A model generated the notes under the pieces. That model was given only the letters and a program-made list of their open reading frames with translations, did no database searches and was not told where the DNA came from. A DNA stretch of 64,000 nt from CAVDRM01 sp963611355 (GTDB taxonomy: Bacteria; Bacillota; Clostridia; Christensenellales; Aristaeellaceae). The translations under genes and the position numbers were made by a program. The stretch covers positions 1-64,000 of the forward strand of contig CAVDRM010000003.1 of NCBI GenBank assembly GCA_963611355.1, written 5' to 3'. Each line of letters opens with the position of its first letter. Position 1 is the stretch's first letter. Positions 50,747 through 60,229 of the stretch are shown here, piece after piece.

Positions 50747-53700
50747 TGCTTTTTTACCACCTTCATGTTGTCAAGGCTGAGCACCGTCATGAGCGTCGCC
50801 CGCGTGTCCTCCGCATCGCAGCACCAGAGCCGCTTTGGGGCAAGGAGGGTGATGCCCTCATCCGGTATGTTCAAATAAACGGGCACATTGCCGCGCATCC
50901 GCTCCAAGGTTTCCTCGACCTCCGGCATTTCGCTGCGCCTGATGCGCAGGTACAGCTTGACCGGCGCGTCCTTCGCCCGCTGCGCATCCGTGCGCGTGTC
51001 CTTTTGATCCGGCGCGGCGGGCAGCGGCTCAATGATGTCCGCCAGCAGCTTGATGTCCTCCTCGCCGGATACGGACAGCTTTCCGGAGACCAGCACGGCG
51101 CGGTCGCTGCCCAGTTCCCGCCCGTACACCTCATACACGCGGGGGAAGAGCAGGCATTCCACCTGCCCCGTCAGATCTTCCAGCGTCATAAAGCCCATCA
51201 GAGCGCCCTTTTTGGTCGCCTTCTGATGGCATTCCGTAATCAGCCCGCCCATCTGCACGCTCCTTCCGTCCTCGGACAGCCCGTGGTCCTCCCGCTCGGA
51301 CAGCTCGGCAAGGTAGGCAGTGTTCACTTTGAGCGATGCCATGGTCTCCTTATATTCGTCCAAGGGGTGGCCGCTGCAATATACGCCCGTCATTTCCTTC
51401 TCCTGCCGGAGCAAATCCAAATGCCGGTATTCGGGCAGAGCCGGATAGGTTTCCTGCATATCCATGTTCTGCGCGGGCTGGCCCAAGTCAAACAGGGACA
51501 TCTGTCCGGCGACATTCTGTCTGCGGATATCCGCCTGTGCGTCCAGCGCCTTTTCATAAACGGCATAGACCTGTGTGCGCTTGGCGTCCAAATGGTCAAA
51601 GCAGCCGGCCTTGATGAGCGATTCCACGGCGCGCTTGTTGACATCCTCGCCCCCCATGCGGCGGCAGAAGTCAAAGATATTCTTGAATGCACCGCGCCGC
51701 GCACGGTCCTGCACGATGGCGTCCACGCAGGCAGCGCCGACATTTTTCACCCCGCCCATGCCGAAACGGATGGCGGGCGCGCCCTTTTCATCATATTCCA
51801 CGGTGAAGCGCCTGTCGGAAAAATTGATGTGCGGGGGCAGGACGGGAATGCCGCGGGAGCGGCAGTAATTGATGTAACCTGAAATTTTTCCCGCGTTGCC
51901 CGTGACGGAATTGAGCATCGCCGCCATGAATTCCGCCGGATAATGGCGCTTGAGCCATGCAGTCCAGACAGCGACCAGGGCATACGCCGCCGCATGGGAT
52001 TTGTTGAAAGCATAGGAGGCAAAGGATGTCATTTCATCAAAAATTTTTTCGGCGACCTCGGCGGGAACGCCGTTCTTCACCGCGCCCTTCACGTTCATTT
52101 CCTCAGAGCCGTACACAAAATACCGGCGCTCCTTGGCCATGACGTCCTTTTTCTTTTTGGCCATAGCGCGGCGCACCAAATCGCTGCGCCCGTAGGAGTA
52201 GCCCGCCAAATCGCGCACAATCTGCATGACCTGCTCCTGATAGACCATGCAGCCGTAGGTGACCTCCAAAATGGGCTTGAGCAGCGGGGTGGCGTATTCC
52301 ACGGTTTCGGGATGCTGCTTGCCCTTGATGTAGCGCGGGATGGACTCCATCGGGCCGGGGCGGTAGAGGGAAATGGCAGCGATGATGTCCTCGAAATTCT
52401 GCGGCCGCATATTCGATAGAAACGAGCGCATCCCGCCGCCTTCCAGCTGGAACACGCCGTCCGTGTCGCCGTCCGAAATCATGCGGTACACGGCCTCATC
52501 GTCCAGCGGGATTTTCAGATAATTGATGTCGATACCCCGCTTTTTGAGCAGATCCAGCGTATCCCGAATGACCGTCAGCGTACGCAGTCCCAGGAAGTCC
52601 ATCTTGAGCAGCCCTAATTTTTCAATGATGCCCATCGGGTACTGCGTGGTGACCACATCGTCATTCATTTGCAGCGGCACATAATGCGTGACCGGCTCAT
52701 TTGTAATCAATACGCCGGCCGCGTGGGTGCTGGCGTGGCGGGGCAGACCCTCCAGAGACAGCGACGTCTGATACAGCCGACGCGCCCGCTCATCGCCCTC
52801 GACCATCGCCTTTAAATCATGGCTGACCTCCAGCGCCTTGTCCAGCGTCATGCCCAAGTCCATCGGGACGGCCTTGGCGACCCTGTCCACCTCCGCATAG
52901 GGATAGCCCAAAACGCGTCCCACATCACGCAGAACGGCACGGGCGGCCATTGTTCCGAAGGTGATAATCTGGCTGACATGATCCTGCCCGTAGCGCCGCG
53001 CCACATAATCAATGACCTCCTGACGGCGCTCATAGCAAAAGTCCACATCGATATCCGGCATGGTGACGCGCTCAGGATTCAGGAAGCGCTCAAACAGAAG
53101 GTTGAATTTCAGCGGGTCAAGCTGGGTGATGTCCAGACAGTACGCCACGATGCTGCCCGCGCCGCTGCCGCGGCCTGGGCCGACCATGATGCCGTGCGAC
53201 CGCGCATAGTGGATAAAATCCCAGACAATTAAAAAATAGTCCACATAGCCCATCTGAATGATGGTATTCAGCTCATACTGAAGCCGCTCGCGGGCGCGGG
53301 CGTCATCCGCCCGATAGTGCTCGGCAAAGCCCTCGTCACAGAGGCGCCGCAGCATCCGCTCGGCGGTTTCGTCTGTTTCGATGGGGAAGCGCGGCAGATG
53401 GATGGTGTGAAAATCAAAGTCGAGCCGGCAGCGCATGGCAATCTCGTGGGAGCGCTCCACCGCATCCTCATGGCCGGGGAAGAGCGCCTTCATCTGCTCC
53501 TCGCTCTTGACGTACAATTCCCGCGTCTCCAGCCGCATCCGCTTGTCATCCTCCAGCGTTTTGCCGGTTTGGATGCACATCAGCACCTCCTGCGCATCGG
53601 CATCGTCCTGCGTCAGGTAGTGGCAGTCGTTTGTGGCGACCAGCGGAACGCCGGTTTTTCGGCTCATCTCCATCAGCCGCGGCAGCACGGTCTTTTCCTC

Positions 53701-54231
53701 CCGCAGCCCGTGATCCATGATTTCGATGAAATAATTGTTTGGGCCCATGATGTCCCGCATCATGGAAACATAGTCCTCGGCCTCTTTGAAGCGGCCGTCC
53801 GACAGCAGCTTCGGCAAATCGCCCGACAAGCAGGCGGACAGCGCAATCAGCCCCTCGTGATGGTCTCTGAGAAGCTGATAATCAATGCGCGGTTTATAAT
53901 AAAAGCCCTCCGTGAACGCAAGGCTGTCCATGTACATCAGATTTTTATAGCCCTGCTCGTTTTCGCACAGAAGAATTAGGTGGCTCGTTGTGTCCCGCGT
54001 CTGCCTGTCGAAACGGTTGGGGCAGATGTACACCTCGCAGCCGATGACGGGATGCAGTCCCGCATCCTTCATCGCCGTATAAAACTCCACCGCGCCGTAC
54101 AGCACGCCGTGGTCCGTCACCGCGCAGGCATCCTGTCCCAGCGCCTTGAGGCGCGGTATCAACCGCTTGATGCGGCACGCGCCGTCCAGCAGACTGTATT
54201 CCGTGTGCAAATGTAAATGGGCAAACGCCAT
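50743..54231 (-). CDS. dnaE: DNA polymerase III alpha subunit (DnaE)
   Basis: This replicative DNA polymerase has 1162 residues. The N-terminal PHP domain starts HLHTEYSLLDGACRIK, the palm has GPGRGSGAGSIVAYCL and PDIDVDFCYERR with the catalytic aspartates, and a helix-hairpin-helix and OB-fold follow near the C-terminus. It lacks an inserted proofreading exonuclease, as expected for DnaE. GGGAGG precedes the ATG. It is the first gene of the run ending in the RNA methyltransferase. Confidence 0.97.
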   Translation of the reverse strand: MAFAHLHLHTEYSLLDGACRIKRLIPRLKALGQDACAVTDHGVLYGAVEFYTAMKDAGLHPVIGCEVYICPNRFDRQTRDTTSHLILLCENEQGYKNLMYMDSLAFTEGFYYKPRIDYQLLRDHHEGLIALSACLSGDLPKLLSDGRFKEAEDYVSMMRDIMGPNNYFIEIMDHGLREEKTVLPRLMEMSRKTGVPLVATNDCHYLTQDDADAQEVLMCIQTGKTLEDDKRMRLETRELYVKSEEQMKALFPGHEDAVERSHEIAMRCRLDFDFHTIHLPRFPIETDETAERMLRRLCDEGFAEHYRADDARARERLQYELNTIIQMGYVDYFLIVWDFIHYARSHGIMVGPGRGSGAGSIVAYCLDITQLDPLKFNLLFERFLNPERVTMPDIDVDFCYERRQEVIDYVARRYGQDHVSQIITFGTMAARAVLRDVGRVLGYPYAEVDRVAKAVPMDLGMTLDKALEVSHDLKAMVEGDERARRLYQTSLSLEGLPRHASTHAAGVLITNEPVTHYVPLQMNDDVVTTQYPMGIIEKLGLLKMDFLGLRTLTVIRDTLDLLKKRGIDINYLKIPLDDEAVYRMISDGDTDGVFQLEGGGMRSFLSNMRPQNFEDIIAAISLYRPGPMESIPRYIKGKQHPETVEYATPLLKPILEVTYGCMVYQEQVMQIVRDLAGYSYGRSDLVRRAMAKKKKDVMAKERRYFVYGSEEMNVKGAVKNGVPAEVAEKIFDEMTSFASYAFNKSHAAAYALVAVWTAWLKRHYPAEFMAAMLNSVTGNAGKISGYINYCRSRGIPVLPPHINFSDRRFTVEYDEKGAPAIRFGMGGVKNVGAACVDAIVQDRARRGAFKNIFDFCRRMGGEDVNKRAVESLIKAGCFDHLDAKRTQVYAVYEKALDAQADIRRQNVAGQMSLFDLGQPAQNMDMQETYPALPEYRHLDLLRQEKEMTGVYCSGHPLDEYKETMASLKVNTAYLAELSEREDHGLSEDGRSVQMGGLITECHQKATKKGALMGFMTLEDLTGQVECLLFPRVYEVYGRELGSDRAVLVSGKLSVSGEEDIKLLADIIEPLPAAPDQKDTRTDAQRAKDAPVKLYLRIRRSEMPEVEETLERMRGNVPVYLNIPDEGITLLAPKRLWCCDAEDTRATLMTVLSLDNMKVVKKQ

Positions 54232-54268
54232 GCCGCTTCCTCCCTTGCAGATGCTTCAATCCAAGGAT

Positions 54269-54297
54269 AGTATATCAGAAAACCGAAGGACTGTAAA
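54269..54297 (-). promoter_or_regulatory. dnaE operon promoter
   Basis: On the minus strand TTTACA (54297-54292), a 17-base spacer and TATACT (54274-54269) lie about 37 bases before dnaE. Confidence 0.75.
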
Positions 54298-54328
54298 CGA
54301 ATAATCGAGCGGAGGGCGCAGGGAATGA

Positions 54329-54358
54329 TTGCATCGGGCCGCGTTTGTATGCTATAAT
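54329..54358 (+). promoter_or_regulatory. Promoter of the deacetylase gene
   Basis: TTGCAT (54329-54334), an 18-base spacer and TATAAT (54353-54358) lie 53 bases before the ATG. Confidence 0.65.
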
Positions 54359-54411
54359 CGGGAATCATCACGTTGTGTAACGGGATTTTTGCGGCTGAAA
54401 GGAGCATTCTT

Positions 54412-55251
54412 ATGCCGAATATTTACATGGTCTTTCCGGGCGGGAGGCGCAAGGCGCTGACCCTGAGCTATGACGACGGCGTGGAGCAGGATGCCCGGCT
54501 GATGGACATCATGGCAAAGCACGGACTGAAGGGGACGTTTAATCTGAACAGCGGGCTGTTCGCACCGGAGGGAGCGAAATATCCGGCGGGGCAGATTCAT
54601 CGCCGCATGAGTCGGAGCGAGGCCGTGCGCTTGTACGCCGAGTCCGGTCAGGAGGTCGCCCTGCACTGCTATGCGCACGGCGATTTAACCATGCAGCTTG
54701 CCGGCGCGTCCGTTCGGGAAGTCATTCGGGACAAGGAAGAGCTGGAAAAGCTGTTCGGGCGCATCATTCGCGGCATGGCCTACCCCTACGGCCCTGTCAC
54801 GGATGAGGTGGCGCGGGCGCTGCCCGCCTGCGGCGTCGCCTATGCCCGCATGACCGTCTCCACCGGCCATTTTGAATTGCCGCAGGACTGGCTGCATTTG
54901 GCGGCGACCTGCCATCACGACAGCCCGCAGCTTATGACGCTTGCGAAAAAAATGGCCGAGGAAGCACCAACCAACCGCCCGTGGCTGTTCTATCTGTGGG
55001 GGCACAGCTATGAGTTTGAAGCGCACGACAACTGGCGCGTCATCGAGGATTTCGCCGCGTACCTCGGCGGGCGGGACGACATCTGGTACGCCACGAACAT
55101 TGAGGTGCATGACTATGTGGAGGCATGGCGGCATATGCAGTCCTCGGCGGACGGCAGGCGCATTCTGAATCTGTCCTGCCAAACCATGTATGTGCGGCTG
55201 GATGATAAAATTCATACGATTCCTTCAGGCGAAGAAATCGTTCTTGAATAG
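54412..55251 (+). CDS. Polysaccharide deacetylase (NodB-like) family protein
   Basis: This 279-residue protein has the NodB homology pattern. ALTLSYDDG near 17-25 gives the catalytic and metal Asp, HCYAH near 85 gives the two metal His, and GMAYPYGPVTDEV near 125 is motif 3. There is no signal peptide, so it may act inside the cell or be a divergent member. GAAAGGAG fixes the ATG. It is a single gene closed by a perfect terminator hairpin. The substrate is unknown. Confidence 0.85.
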   Translation: MPNIYMVFPGGRRKALTLSYDDGVEQDARLMDIMAKHGLKGTFNLNSGLFAPEGAKYPAGQIHRRMSRSEAVRLYAESGQEVALHCYAHGDLTMQLAGASVREVIRDKEELEKLFGRIIRGMAYPYGPVTDEVARALPACGVAYARMTVSTGHFELPQDWLHLAATCHHDSPQLMTLAKKMAEEAPTNRPWLFYLWGHSYEFEAHDNWRVIEDFAAYLGGRDDIWYATNIEVHDYVEAWRHMQSSADGRRILNLSCQTMYVRLDDKIHTIPSGEEIVLE

Positions 55252-55278
55252 GATTTTTCGATAAATGATCGTATAAAC

Positions 55279-55309
55279 AACAGGGTATCGGCAATGCCGA
55301 TACCCTGTT
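55279..55309. terminator. Perfect 14-bp hairpin between convergent genes
   Basis: AACAGGGTATCGGC and its exact complement flank a 3-base AAT loop. T-tracts on both sides are weak (ATATTCTG on plus, TTTATACG on minus). It lies between the deacetylase and VTC-domain gene ends and likely serves both. Confidence 0.75.
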
Positions 55310-55321
55310 ATATTCTGTATG

Positions 55322-56029
55322 TCAGATGTCGTCCTTTCCCTCAAACCTTCTGCACCATGTATATTTGGACACGGCGCTGCGGCACGCTTCGGGGACGGCC
55401 CAGGCGAGCAGCTCGGCGATATAGGGCGGGAGGACGCGGTCGTATTTGACCTCTAAGACGGTGTAGTCGTGATCAAAGGGCGAAATGGTGGGCAGATAGG
55501 GGTTGAAAATGTCGATGCTGCCAAGGCCGGTATGCAGCCCCTTATCAAAGGTGATGCGGACGGTTTCGGCGGGGTGCAGATACGCCTCGCGGGTATAGTC
55601 CACGATGACCACGGGATGCAAAAGGCGCGTGCGCATTTCCCGATACACGTCTTTAAGCAGGCCGGAGGCCGTATTTTCCAGCCCGCTGGGGTCGCAGGCG
55701 ATGATTTGGTCGGCCAGCTCCCGCGGGATTTTGACCGAGCGTTTGGAAATCAATGCGCCGTACTTGCTCTTGCACTCCATGAAAATTTCACGGTCGGAGT
55801 AGTTGTAAATGCGCATCCGATATTTCTGGCGCTCGTAAACGCCGCTCAGCTTCTCGTACAGCGCATCGTCAAACGCCGTATCAAAGTACAGGGAGCGGAT
55901 ATGGTATTCGCCGCCGTGCTTTTTTGCGTTCGGGTCTAAGGAAAGAATCGGCGTAAGGTTTCGGCGCAGCACATCCACCTGCCACGGCATCAACAGATAT
56001 TTAAGCTCGTGCCTCAGCGGGATGCCCAT
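55322..56029 (-). CDS. VTC-domain polyphosphate polymerase-like protein
   Basis: This 235-residue protein has the VTC tunnel fold that makes polyphosphate from ATP in yeast Vtc4. It shows RHELKYLL at the start, YHIRSLYFDT, RMRIYN and FMECKSKYGALISKRSV, and ends with LEVKYDRVLP. The basic and acidic tunnel residues fit the family. It starts 2 bases after the DUF4956 gene, so the two are cotranscribed. Whether it makes polyphosphate in bacteria is not shown here. Confidence 0.87.
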   Translation of the reverse strand: MGIPLRHELKYLLMPWQVDVLRRNLTPILSLDPNAKKHGGEYHIRSLYFDTAFDDALYEKLSGVYERQKYRMRIYNYSDREIFMECKSKYGALISKRSVKIPRELADQIIACDPSGLENTASGLLKDVYREMRTRLLHPVVIVDYTREAYLHPAETVRITFDKGLHTGLGSIDIFNPYLPTISPFDHDYTVLEVKYDRVLPPYIAELLAWAVPEACRSAVSKYTWCRRFEGKDDI

Positions 56030-56031
56030 CG

Positions 56032-56724
56032 TCAGGCCCCCGTTTCGGTCTGGCAGGCCACCAGCGTTGCATCATGCACGCCTTCAATGTCCAGCATATG
56101 GCCGACCAAGTCCGCCCGCCTGTCCAAGCGCACCTCATAGGTGGTTTCGCCGCCGGCGCGGGTCACGGTCTTGGAGCGCATACGGAAGAAGCGGACGCTG
56201 CGGCGAAGCTCGGCCTCAATGTCGGGCTGAGCGTACTCGTCATAGTGAAGCACCAGGAGATAGCTGTTGGGCTGGCGGAAATGCAGAAAGGACAGCGCCA
56301 GCAGAATGACGGAAATGCCGATGACCACGACCAGCGCAATCAGATACTGCTCCGCGCCGAGCAGGATGCCCATCGTGATGGCCCAGAACATATAGGCAGT
56401 GTCCAGCGGCTCTTTGACGGCCGTTCTGAAGCGGACGATGGAAAGCGCACCGACCATGCCCATGGACAGCGCCACATTCGAGCCGATGGCCATGACCACG
56501 GGCGCGGTGACGAGCGTCAGCATAATCAGGGTTAAGGAAAAGGTCGGGCTGAACAGAACGCCGCGATAGGTCTTTTTATAGACCAGCGCGATGATGATGC
56601 CGACCAGCAGACCGGCCAGCAGCGCCACCGCAACGCTGAGCGGCGTGAAATTGGCCAGCTGATTCGCAAAAAAATCAGAAATGCCGGTATTGGAAGCGAT
56701 GTCCTTCGCCGAGATGTTTTCCAT
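56032..56724 (-). CDS. DUF4956 membrane protein
   Basis: This 230-residue protein has four hydrophobic segments in its first 150 residues, the conserved MGMVGALSIVRFRTAVKEPLD motif in outline, and a soluble C-terminal domain. DUF4956 genes are often next to VTC-domain and CotH genes. The ATG at 56724 follows GAGGAGG with 8 bases spacing. In-frame ATGs upstream lie before that site. The function is unknown; a polyphosphate-linked transport role is inference from its partner. Confidence 0.87.
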   Translation of the reverse strand: MENISAKDIASNTGISDFFANQLANFTPLSVAVALLAGLLVGIIIALVYKKTYRGVLFSPTFSLTLIMLTLVTAPVVMAIGSNVALSMGMVGALSIVRFRTAVKEPLDTAYMFWAITMGILLGAEQYLIALVVVIGISVILLALSFLHFRQPNSYLLVLHYDEYAQPDIEAELRRSVRFFRMRSKTVTRAGGETTYEVRLDRRADLVGHMLDIEGVHDATLVACQTETGA

Positions 56725-56818
56725 GTGCCCGTCCTCCTCGTTTGTCATGCAGTCATACATATTATACTGAAAATTACGGTTTCGTCAATGAAGCAATTGT
56801 AAAATCAGCCGTTCGCCG

Positions 56819-56859
56819 AAAAATGACGGATGAGGGTCTCTATGCCTCAGCACCGTCCG
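56819..56859 (-). terminator. DEAD-box helicase gene terminator
   Basis: On the minus strand GGACGG and CCGTC with inner GAGG/CCTC pairing end in ATTTTTC, about 20-55 bases after the stop codon. Confidence 0.6.
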
Positions 56860-56875
56860 CTTATCCGGCTGCCGG

Positions 56876-58330
56876 TCAGATATTCTCAAAGAACGCTTCC
56901 CCGTCCTCATTGCGTAAAATGCCCATTTCGTCAAAGGAAAGGCGGGTGGGCTTGGACTTCATGTACTTTAATATCTCATCCATGCGGACGCTCTCGGTGA
57001 AGCTCATCAGCGTGAAGGCTACGCCGTGCTTATGGGCACGTCCCGTGCGGCCGATGCGGTGCAGGTAATATTCATTTTCCTGCGGCAGGTCGTAGTTGAC
57101 GACCGCCTCCACATCATCCACGTCAATGCCGCGGGCGGCCACGTCCGTGCAGACGAGAATGGGAAATTTGCCGCGCTTGTACGCCTGCATGATCTGGTTG
57201 CGCTTTTTCTGCGGCACATCGCCGTGCAGGGTCTCCGAATCGTAGCCCGCCTTTTGCAGGGCGCTGTTCAGGCGCTCCGCCATGAACTTGGTGTTCACGA
57301 ATATCATCACGCGCCCGTACACATCCGCGTCCAGCAGATACAAAAGCCTGTCCATCTTGTCGTCCCGCGTGACGGGGATGATATACTGCCGGATGTCGGG
57401 TCTGTTTTCCCTGGTTGCCTGAATGGTGATCTGCACCGGCTCGTGCTGATATTTCCACGAAATGGTCATGACATCCTGATTGGTGGTGGCGGAAAACATG
57501 ACGAGCTGACGCGTGTTCGGGGTTTTTTCGATGATTCGGCACACGTCCTTGACAAAGCCCATCTTGAGCATCTCGTCCGCCTCGTCAATGACCATCGTGT
57601 GCACGGCATCCAAGCGGACATTGCCGCGTTCCAAATGGTCGAGCATCCGTCCCGGCGTGGCGACGATGATTTGCGGGCGCTTTCGAAGCTGGTCAAGCTG
57701 GCGCATGATGGGCTGCCCGCCGTACAGCACGGCGACCTTGACCTCCCTGATGTAGTACGCCAGCTTTTTCAGCTCATCGCCTATCTGAACCGCCAATTCG
57801 CGGGTGGGCGCCAAGACCAGCTCCTGAATGCGCGTATCCTTCAGGCTCATATATTCCAGCATGGGAATGCCGAAGGCGCAGGTTTTGCCCGTGCCGGTGG
57901 GCGCAAGGGCGATGATGTCGTTTCCCTGCATCATGACGGGAATGGTTTCCTTCTGGATGGGGGTCGCCTCGGTAAAGCCCATCCGCGCAATGGCGCGCAT
58001 GACATCATCCGAAATATCCATGCCCTCAAAGCCCGTGTGCGGGAGCGGCTGACTGCGCAGCTCCTCCAAGCCCGGTTCCGGCGGGGCGGCCGTCTCTTCC
58101 CCATCAAGCGGCGACGGCTCTTTCTTTTTTTTCTTGCGCGGCCTTGACCTTTTTTTCTTGGGGGCAGCTATGCCGTCCGTGTTTGCCGATGCGGACGGCT
58201 GCTCCGCTTCTTCTTTGACTGCATCACGCGCTTCGAGCAGCTGATTTTGCCGCTCGGTCGTTTTTTCCTGTACTGCCTCGTTGTTCATGTCCGCCAAAGC
58301 CGGTTTCCTTTCTGCGAGCCCTGCCCGCAT
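56876..58330 (-). CDS. DEAD-box RNA helicase
   Basis: This ATP-dependent RNA helicase has 484 residues. An unusual N-terminal extension of about 95 residues carries a Lys/Arg block (PKKKRSRPRKKKKKEP). The Q motif is ATPIQKETIP, Walker A is APTGTGKT, then VIDEADEM, MFSATTN and HRIGRTGRA. There is no C-terminal RNA-binding domain. The start is uncertain: the ATG at 58288 is the alternative. It may act in ribosome assembly or RNA decay. Confidence 0.92.
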   Translation of the reverse strand: MRAGLAERKPALADMNNEAVQEKTTERQNQLLEARDAVKEEAEQPSASANTDGIAAPKKKRSRPRKKKKKEPSPLDGEETAAPPEPGLEELRSQPLPHTGFEGMDISDDVMRAIARMGFTEATPIQKETIPVMMQGNDIIALAPTGTGKTCAFGIPMLEYMSLKDTRIQELVLAPTRELAVQIGDELKKLAYYIREVKVAVLYGGQPIMRQLDQLRKRPQIIVATPGRMLDHLERGNVRLDAVHTMVIDEADEMLKMGFVKDVCRIIEKTPNTRQLVMFSATTNQDVMTISWKYQHEPVQITIQATRENRPDIRQYIIPVTRDDKMDRLLYLLDADVYGRVMIFVNTKFMAERLNSALQKAGYDSETLHGDVPQKKRNQIMQAYKRGKFPILVCTDVAARGIDVDDVEAVVNYDLPQENEYYLHRIGRTGRAHKHGVAFTLMSFTESVRMDEILKYMKSKPTRLSFDEMGILRNEDGEAFFENI

Positions 58331-58385
58331 CCGTCCTCAAAAAAATCGTTACAAATAAATATTATACCAGTGCGGCCGCCGATTG

Positions 58386-59723
58386 TCAAAAGCCCGTTTT
58401 ACGGCGTTTGGAGAGGACGGAGAATGCGGCCAGGCAGATGATGACGGAAAGCAGCGACCCTGCGGCCGTGGCAAGACCCATCGGCAGCAGCGTCTGCGGG
58501 AAGAGACGGGAAGTCAGGTACACGCCCGGTACGCGCATCAGCACGATTGCCGTGATGTTGTGCAAAAAGGACAGGCCGGACTTTCCGACTGCACAGAAAT
58601 ACCCGCTGAAGCTGAAGTGAATGCCCGCAAACAGGCAATCCCAGATATAGCCGCGCAGATACTGCCCGCCGGCGGGGATGACGTCCGCGTCCGCGGTGAA
58701 CAGCCCGACCGCGGGCTCGGCGATGAACTGCATCAAAATCGAAATTGCCAGCCCGAAGCCTGCCGCCGTCAGCACGGCATAGCGAAGGGTTTGCACCGCA
58801 CGCTCCGGCTTGCCCGCGCCGATGCACTGCGCGCCCAGCGCGGAGACGGTGGACAGCATGGACGAGGGGACGAGAAACAGGAAACTGATGATTTTTTCCA
58901 CAATGCCGACAGCCGCCGCGTCCGTCAGCCCGCGCTGATTGGCGATGACGGTAATGACGATGAAGGCGATTTGAATCAGCCCGTCCTGCATGGCAATGGG
59001 CACGCCGATTGTAAGGAGCTGTCCCATGGCGGCCTTCTGCGGCTTAAAGTCCGCCTTGCCGAGCGGGATGCCGATTTTGCGCTTTATGATTACGAGCAGC
59101 GCGACCGCCACGCTGATTGCCTGAGCAAGCGTCGTCCCCAGCGCCGCCCCGGCGGGGCCTAAATGCAGCGCACCCATGAAGAGATAATCCAGCGCGATAT
59201 TGGCCGCGCACGCCACGGCGATAAAATACATGGGGCTTTTGCTGTCGCCCATGCCGCGGAAAACGGAGCTGATGATGTTGTAGGCTGTAATAAACGGAAT
59301 GCCGATAAAGCAGATGGCCAGATACTGCGCCGTGCCGTCCGCGGCCTCGGCAGGCGTGGACATGACGCTCACGATGGAGCGGACAAAGACCAGCAGGACG
59401 AGCGTCAGGACGACCGAGAGCGCCATGAAGAGCGTCACCGTGTTGCCGATGGCCAGCGCCGCCTTCTTTTTCTGCCCGCCGCCGATGGCCTGCCCGATGG
59501 ACACGGTGGAGCCCATCGCCAGCCCGACCAGCATGACGGTGAGCATATGCATCACCTGGCTGCCGACAGAGACCGCCGTCGTCCCCGCAACGCCCTCATA
59601 CTGGCCGATGATGAACAAATCCGCCATGCCGTAGAGCGTCTGCAAAAAATACGACAGCAGATACGGCAGGGAAAACCGCAGGATGCTCTTGAAGACACTG
59701 CCGTCGGTGACGCTTTTTTCCAT
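58386..59723 (-). CDS. MATE-family efflux transporter
   Basis: This 445-residue antiporter has about twelve hydrophobic segments. It begins KSILRFSLPYLLSYFLQTLYGMADLFIIG, matching the family in outline, with the second half repeating the pattern after SAPA-like loop residues near 230. MATE proteins export cationic drugs or metabolites using Na+ or H+. Its own ribosome binding site is weak (GAAGG 12 bases upstream), and an overlapping upstream frame has a better one. The substrate is unknown. Confidence 0.92.
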   Translation of the reverse strand: MEKSVTDGSVFKSILRFSLPYLLSYFLQTLYGMADLFIIGQYEGVAGTTAVSVGSQVMHMLTVMLVGLAMGSTVSIGQAIGGGQKKKAALAIGNTVTLFMALSVVLTLVLLVFVRSIVSVMSTPAEAADGTAQYLAICFIGIPFITAYNIISSVFRGMGDSKSPMYFIAVACAANIALDYLFMGALHLGPAGAALGTTLAQAISVAVALLVIIKRKIGIPLGKADFKPQKAAMGQLLTIGVPIAMQDGLIQIAFIVITVIANQRGLTDAAAVGIVEKIISFLFLVPSSMLSTVSALGAQCIGAGKPERAVQTLRYAVLTAAGFGLAISILMQFIAEPAVGLFTADADVIPAGGQYLRGYIWDCLFAGIHFSFSGYFCAVGKSGLSFLHNITAIVLMRVPGVYLTSRLFPQTLLPMGLATAAGSLLSVIICLAAFSVLSKRRKTGF

Positions 59724-59896
59724 ATCGGAAAACGACCTTCTTTCGAATAAAATGGCGGGGAGTGACGAATGATTATCGGTAAAATAACGCGGAGGGCGGG
59801 GGCAAAAGCCGTCTTTCGCTCGTTTCTCACCGTCCCGCTCATGCTGTCTCTCCTCAAGACTTGTTTTATTTTATGCGTCATGCCGCTGCGTGTCAA

Positions 59897-60106
59897 CCAA
59901 AAATACAGCGGGAAGATATTCCGGTCATTTTTTTGTAAAAAGCATTGATAACGCCGTCACAATAAACGCTCTGACGATTCGATGATGTTCGGGGCTGCTT
60001 CGGACGGCTGTGCCCGGCAAAGCGCAAACAGCACCACGCAGCAGGCTTTCTGCTGTGTCGGCTGCCCAAAATTTTGCCCGATGCGCGTTTTTTGTCCCGC
60101 TGGGTC
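59897..60106. other. Gene-free interval between MATE gene and NifU-like gene
   Basis: No gene or known RNA was recognised. A CAGCAG-GCTTT-CTGCTG hairpin lies near 60040. Open frames lack ribosome binding sites. Confidence 0.4.
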
Positions 60107-60135
60107 TTTTCACGCCCGCCAAAGTGTGCTATAAT
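60107..60135 (+). promoter_or_regulatory. Promoter of the NifU-like/GGGtGRT pair
   Basis: TTTTCA (60107-60112), a 17-base spacer and TATAAT (60130-60135) lead to a structured leader of about 88 bases. Confidence 0.65.
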
Positions 60136-60148
60136 AAACTTCGTGTGC

Positions 60149-60202
60149 AGGGTGACAAGAGCCGTGCGGACACCGCCGGCTGTTCTCACCCCACACAATC
60201 TA
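60149..60202 (+). promoter_or_regulatory. Structured leader of the NifU-like/GGGtGRT pair
   Basis: GGGTGA (with flanking GTG) pairs with TCACCC (flanking CAC) and encloses GCCG/CGGC, forming a long stem-loop just before the AGGAGG site. No known riboswitch was recognised. Confidence 0.5.
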
Positions 60203-60229
60203 TTCTGAACGGATAGGAGGAACTTATCC

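Noticed and set aside
59950..60110. Possible small RNA upstream of the NifU-like gene
   Set aside because: Short hairpins only, with no promoter-terminator pair around them.
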